Assembly: GCA_045124495.1 (NCBI GenBank) | Contig: JBGVLX010000015.1 | Coordinates: forward strand, 1 to 10,294 | Reading direction: 5' to 3' | Length of the DNA: 10,294 bases | From: RGIG1668 sp045124495 | Lineage (GTDB): Bacteria; Bacillota; Clostridia; Lachnospirales; Lachnospiraceae | Part shown: positions 6,403-10,294 of the stretch, one piece after another | Layout: each line of letters starts with the position of its first letter | How positions within the stretch are numbered: position 1 is the first letter of the stretch | Notes under the pieces: generated by a model | Database searches by the model: none | What the model was told of the DNA's origin: nothing | What the model saw: the letters and a program-made list of their open reading frames with translations, nothing else | Program-made: the position numbers and the translations under genes

Positions 6403-7800
6403 TTAATTTACAATGGTATCCACCTGACCATCCTTTATAATAAAACTAACATTGATATATTCTTTGGTAACATACATGGTATGGTCATGAAGCACCACCT
6501 TCGTCCCCCGAAATACTTTATTGGTAACCGTAATCTTCGCATGGGCTGCATTCTTTATTTTACTTTGCAATTCCTCTATCTTGGCATTTAGGGTTTCTAT
6601 TTCTATTTCTTTCATAGACTTTGCCCTTTCCAGTTTTTTTCTTCTAGGGTCTTCCTTCATAGCCTGCTGGCCGGATTCATCCAAATTTTTAAATGCTTCC
6701 AACGCCCGTAGTACCATTCCCAGTTCAAATTTCGTCTTTTTTCTGACTTCCTGTAATTTTTGTTCATCCTGGAGCCAGCTTTCACTGATTCCACATTCCA
6801 GTTGGGTTTGTATCTCTGCACTACTGCCAATGGTACTGGCAGTAATTCCTCCTGTGGCATGAACCCTTCCTCCGATAATCGTTCCATACTTACCATTGGT
6901 CTGAATCATTCCGGCTACTTCGATGTCCGAATTCAAAATAGAATTTGCATACAGATTTCCCAATGTCCGGATCGTTCCTGATTCAAAAAACTTGCCATGA
7001 ATGTCTCCGCCGGCAATCAGAACTGCCTTGTCATTTCCCGACAGTCCGCTTTTTAAAATAATATCTTCGCCAGCTTCAATGGTGGCTGCTCCAACATGAC
7101 CACTAACTACCACCTGCCCTTTGGCTTTGATCACCATACCGGATGCCACATCGCCTTTTACATGAACATCCCCTACAAAATCAACATTACCGGAGATTAA
7201 ATCTACATCTCCTCTTATAATCAATACCTTATCTATCATTAGCAGACGGTTCTTAACTTCTATTTTACCATCTACTTTTGCAAAATATTCCCTTTTATCC
7301 TCCGTCATATAAAAACCCTGACCTTTTAGAGGTGGAATCTCTTTCCCGGGTTTCGCATTGAGGGGTTTTCCCTTTACAGTACATCCTGCCTCACCTTTGG
7401 TAGCAGGAATATATTCCGCAATCTTATCTCCTGCCTTTACCATCTGGAAATATTTCGTGTTCCGGTAGTCTACAGAACCATCCGGCAACATCTTTGGATT
7501 CTTCTTTATTTCAGAATTAAACAAAAACTCAAAATGTCCATTTTCTCCGGGAACTGCCGGTTTTCCCTGCGCAATGAGTACCTTCACATCGCACAACTTC
7601 TCGGAAATGATTCGCTTTATGGCCTCTTCATCAATACCAAAGGTTATTTTTTCTTTTTCCAAAATGTCTCTGATTCTTTTCTCTGTGAGGTTTTTCAATC
7701 TTCCTGCGGGAATATAAATGTAGGCCTCCATATCACCTTCAGGCACTTCAACACTGATTTCATCACCCTGCAATAATCTTCCAATCAAATCTTCGCTCAT
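6403..7800 (-). CDS. fapA: FapA / DUF342 family polymer-forming-type protein
   Basis: A 465-residue member of the DUF342/FapA family (PF03961). The N-terminal half (about 1-180) has the family's conserved segments, such as IAQGKPAVPGENGHFEF (76-92) and PATKGEAGCTVKGKPL (132-147). Residues about 190-335 form a run of short, Gly- and Val-rich strands (RGDVD, GNVDFVGDVHVKGDV, GGDIHGKF, GGRVHATGGI) expected to fold as a right-handed beta-helix. A charged coiled coil spans about 339-420 and a small beta-rich tail ends the protein. There is no signal peptide or membrane helix, so it should be cytosolic. FapA was named for flagellar assembly and localisation in other bacteria, but many homologues occur outside flagellar clusters and no flagellar gene is visible here, so the role in this organism is uncertain. 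ATG 7800 has GAGGTGG just upstream. A promoter with an extended -10 lies about 95 nt upstream; a two-helix membrane protein gene follows after 27 nt. Confidence 0.9.
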   Translation of the reverse strand: MSEDLIGRLLQGDEISVEVPEGDMEAYIYIPAGRLKNLTEKRIRDILEKEKITFGIDEEAIKRIISEKLCDVKVLIAQGKPAVPGENGHFEFLFNSEIKKNPKMLPDGSVDYRNTKYFQMVKAGDKIAEYIPATKGEAGCTVKGKPLNAKPGKEIPPLKGQGFYMTEDKREYFAKVDGKIEVKNRLLMIDKVLIIRGDVDLISGNVDFVGDVHVKGDVASGMVIKAKGQVVVSGHVGAATIEAGEDIILKSGLSGNDKAVLIAGGDIHGKFFESGTIRTLGNLYANSILNSDIEVAGMIQTNGKYGTIIGGRVHATGGITASTIGSSAEIQTQLECGISESWLQDEQKLQEVRKKTKFELGMVLRALEAFKNLDESGQQAMKEDPRRKKLERAKSMKEIEIETLNAKIEELQSKIKNAAHAKITVTNKVFRGTKVVLHDHTMYVTKEYINVSFIIKDGQVDTIVN

Positions 7801-7893
7801 AAAGCCACCTCTTTTCCTGTTACAGCATACCTTTTCCTCTTAGAGCCATCACGCTCCACACCCCGCTATTACACCAGTATTTGTATTTTTTTC

Positions 7894-7922
7894 ATTATAC
7901 CATATTCTGCATTTCTTTGCAC
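7894..7922 (-). promoter_or_regulatory. Extended -10 promoter for fapA
   Basis: The minus strand carries TGGTATAAT, a perfect TATAAT (7899-7894) with a TG extension, and a weaker GTGCAA (7922-7917) 17 nt upstream. The -35 box overlaps the stop codon of the preceding gene. Transcription would start near 7887 and give a leader of about 87 nt. That leader contains only small inverted repeats (GAGC/GCTC near 7850 and CTGTTACAG near 7820), with no recognisable riboswitch. Confidence 0.7.
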
Positions 7923-10294
7923 TAATTAATATAAGTAATATAGATATTTCCAGCCTGTTTCAATTCGGGTTCAATTAATTTTCTCTCTACTTTCATTTCT
8001 TCCATGGTCTGTAAATCAATATACCGGATGTAAGTTGCATTATAACTAAAAATTAATACGTATTCATCCGGACTCTTTTTGGCAATTACCATGGACCCTT
8101 TGTCAATATAATATAAAACCTGATCCAAAGAAATTCCCTTGAAATAAATTCCATCGCATTCTAATTGGTCTCTTAATATATTTTCCGGACTTTGTGCCAG
8201 ATTCTTAAGGTCTTCCTTGTTTGTTTCTACCCCTTCATAATTCAGAATGGTGGCAAGGCAGGCTGCCAGGGTTTCTTCTTTACTGTCTGCTTTTACAAAT
8301 TCAACCTCTTCAATCTTTGCGTATTCTGATTTGTTCTTTTCCCAGATATACTTTTGGGCATGATTTACCACCACACCATCCAGACGGAACGCCTCCGTTA
8401 AAGCCTGAGCAGCATCTGTATAAGAACTCTTTAGGGTTCCCTGGGCATATACATAATATTTCTTACTGTTTCCTCCACTTTCCGGTACCGATACGATTGC
8501 CACGTCTTCCCGCACTCTTTGTCTCGTCATAACATACTTAGGCACTGTAGTAACATAGACATAATTTGGAAACACTAAAAAACTTTCCAAGTATCTTTCT
8601 GAGTTGCTGATTTTCTTCAGCACTACATCCTCCTCAGAATCTTCCTTGTTTGCAATATAATCATCTGCCACCGGTGTATATTCTTCTCCAAACTTCTCTG
8701 CCCTTTCAATGGTAAGTATGGCATCATTAATATATGCATCCATCAGATACAATCCGTCTTTTTTATATACTTTTACCACTTCATTATTCTTTCCGATAAT
8801 CTCTAACGCTTTCATCGGGAATTTTACTACCTTCTGGTCTTCTTCCACCACATCTCCCTCGTCGGCAATACCATAAACCAAATCCTCCTCCATAAATCCT
8901 ACAGGTTTGATTCTTGAGGAATCCGGCGCTTTAATTGCTTCAACGGTTCCCTGGTTTAAGTCCAGCTTTATGATTTCCTTATAAATGCTGTCTTCCTTCA
9001 TATATGCCACAAGACTTCCGTCCTTTGAAACACATAGGGTTTCCTCTAAAATGTTGGTATCAATAACATCTGTAGTTAAATTTTTCGTATCTACTACACA
9101 AATTTCTCCTGAAATATAAAAATAAAACAAATGATCCCCTTTCATATAGGATAACTGTTTTATATCCTCTTTTAATACCTGATACGGTTTTGTAGATGGA
9201 ATGAAGGCTAATTCACCAATGCAGTTTTCTTCCGGGAAATACCGGTACAACGCAATTCCGCATTCTCCCTCATGTTCTCCCCGGTTCATGTAACCGTATA
9301 CCGTAAAATAAATGACTCCGTCAGACTGCATTTTTAATATATTAATGTTGTACTGGTCATTATTATTTCTGGCATCACTAAAGTCTTCCTGCCGAAATCC
9401 AAACACCTTGGAAATCTTGGTATTTTGATAATCATAATACCAAAGTTCTCCAGCTTTCACAAAAATAGCCTTTTTATTATTTTCACTTACCATCCAATCC
9501 GATTCTTCCATACTGGAAATTCCAAAACGAAACCGGTTATTCTTCGTATCCACCAAAGATACCTGAAATACCTCTTCCATATTTCTAGAATATGCACTCA
9601 GAGATTTTTCTCCTTCTTTTACGCTGACAGTAAAACACTCTGTCACGGTATAATACCGGGTAAGATCTCCTACATCAGCACTTATAAAGTATTTCATTTC
9701 AATCAGGGTTTCCTGATTTGCGTATTCCTTCACTGTAGGAACCACCGGCGTCACTACCACCGGCTCTAATCCACCCCAGGAAACCAAATCAAAACCACTA
9801 CGAATATCCACTTTTGCCATATCGGACTGATTTCCGTTCTTCTCCTCTTCAAAGTATTCTTCTACTTCTACAGACTTCGCCTTATCAAGCAGCGACTCAT
9901 GCAGATAACCTGCAAACTCCAATTCGTCTTTTAAATTTATTTCATTACTTTTTATCATTCTGGTATAATAATTTATCCGTACCTTCCGGTCTGTAACCAG
10001 CGTCAGCACCAAAATATATTCCTGATTTGCATTTAAATCCATCCGAAGATTGATTACTGCTTTTTTATCTTCTACCGGTACTTCACCCTCTTCAATCAAG
10101 GAACTTCCATCTACCAGACGCACCTGATAGGAAACGGTTTTAATCTCATTTTTATATGGTTCAATATACAATTCAATTTCATTGCTTTCTTCTTTTATAG
10201 GCGTCAGGGAATCACGAAACAAGGTCTGGTTCACCTCGGAAGTAAATCCATACATACAGTTTATTTTTTCCCCTTCCATTCCCATATAAACCAA
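7922..10294 (-). CDS. Large propeller-repeat protein with degenerate C39-like C-terminal domain, 5' end cut by window edge
   Basis: At least 790 residues are encoded, and the frame is open to the window edge. The first in-frame codon is TTG and none of the early ATGs has a ribosome binding site, so the true N-terminus, probably with a signal or membrane anchor, is likely outside. Residues 1-140 form a beta-rich region (IELYIEPY, VSYQVRLVDGSSLIEEG, YILVLTLV). A Thr/Val/Pro-rich joint near 180-190 precedes a long section, about 200-600, with repeated strand units (AIFVKAGELWYYDYQ, GVIYFTVYGY, GEICVVDTKN, DGSLVAYMKEDS) resembling a beta-propeller. The last 150 residues resemble the peptidase C39-like fold: EETLAACLATILNYEG, a helix-rich segment, VLYYIDKGSMVIAKKSPDEYVLIFSYN, then IRYIDLQTME. 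The expected catalytic Cys and His positions appear to be Thr and Glu. It is unlikely to be a protease. I do not recognise a named family; an extracellular or envelope role is inference. No terminator follows, and the fapA promoter overlaps its stop. Confidence 0.8.
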   Translation of the reverse strand: MVYMGMEGEKINCMYGFTSEVNQTLFRDSLTPIKEESNEIELYIEPYKNEIKTVSYQVRLVDGSSLIEEGEVPVEDKKAVINLRMDLNANQEYILVLTLVTDRKVRINYYTRMIKSNEINLKDELEFAGYLHESLLDKAKSVEVEEYFEEEKNGNQSDMAKVDIRSGFDLVSWGGLEPVVVTPVVPTVKEYANQETLIEMKYFISADVGDLTRYYTVTECFTVSVKEGEKSLSAYSRNMEEVFQVSLVDTKNNRFRFGISSMEESDWMVSENNKKAIFVKAGELWYYDYQNTKISKVFGFRQEDFSDARNNNDQYNINILKMQSDGVIYFTVYGYMNRGEHEGECGIALYRYFPEENCIGELAFIPSTKPYQVLKEDIKQLSYMKGDHLFYFYISGEICVVDTKNLTTDVIDTNILEETLCVSKDGSLVAYMKEDSIYKEIIKLDLNQGTVEAIKAPDSSRIKPVGFMEEDLVYGIADEGDVVEEDQKVVKFPMKALEIIGKNNEVVKVYKKDGLYLMDAYINDAILTIERAEKFGEEYTPVADDYIANKEDSEEDVVLKKISNSERYLESFLVFPNYVYVTTVPKYVMTRQRVREDVAIVSVPESGGNSKKYYVYAQGTLKSSYTDAAQALTEAFRLDGVVVNHAQKYIWEKNKSEYAKIEEVEFVKADSKEETLAACLATILNYEGVETNKEDLKNLAQSPENILRDQLECDGIYFKGISLDQVLYYIDKGSMVIAKKSPDEYVLIFSYNATYIRYIDLQTMEEMKVERKLIEPELKQAGNIYITYIN

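Overview
The window looks like chromosomal DNA from a low-GC Gram-positive anaerobe of the Clostridia, most likely a Lachnospiraceae-type genome. This is inferred from A+T-rich composition, strong GGAGG-type ribosome binding sites, a zinc-binding PyrI regulatory chain paired with PyrB, a MetRS with a fused C-terminal tRNA-binding domain, and an AAA-ATPase-like protein of a type that is abundant in gut Clostridia. All seven convincing genes lie on the minus strand, so the window is transcribed from high to low coordinates. The long plus-strand reading frames are shadows of these genes.

In order of transcription: (1) 10294-7922, the 3' part of a large secreted or envelope-type protein with propeller-like repeats and a degenerate C39-peptidase-like C-terminus; its 5' end lies outside the window. 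(2) A promoter with a perfect extended -10 overlaps the end of that gene and drives fapA (DUF342/FapA polymer-forming protein, 7800-6403), followed 27 nt later by a two-helix membrane protein of unknown function (6375-5869). (3) A near-consensus promoter overlapping the end of that gene drives pyrB (5767-4850) and pyrI (4846-4427), the catalytic and regulatory chains of aspartate carbamoyltransferase. The pyrB leader has a long hairpin whose loop is complementary to the pyrB Shine-Dalgarno sequence. (4) A 121-nt gap holding an imperfect direct repeat and a possible 26-codon leader ORF precedes a lipoprotein gene (4305-3133). (5) metG (3103-1154) follows 29 nt later and ends at a nested two-stem intrinsic terminator (about 1143-1058). 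(6) A new promoter (1005-977) starts the truncated AAA-ATPase-like gene (933-1), which begins with GTG and runs off the window.

The core metabolic genes are pyrBI (the committed step of pyrimidine synthesis) and metG (methionine charging). No other pyr gene and no flagellar gene is in view, so pyrBI appears separate from a larger pyr operon and fapA lies outside a flagellar cluster, as far as this window shows. Only one clear intrinsic terminator is visible, after metG, so pyrBI, the lipoprotein and metG may share readthrough transcripts. The items most worth a second look are the pyrB leader RNA, the repeat and leader-ORF arrangement before the lipoprotein, and the apparently inactive C39-like domain. 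I did not see a clearly new multi-gene system.
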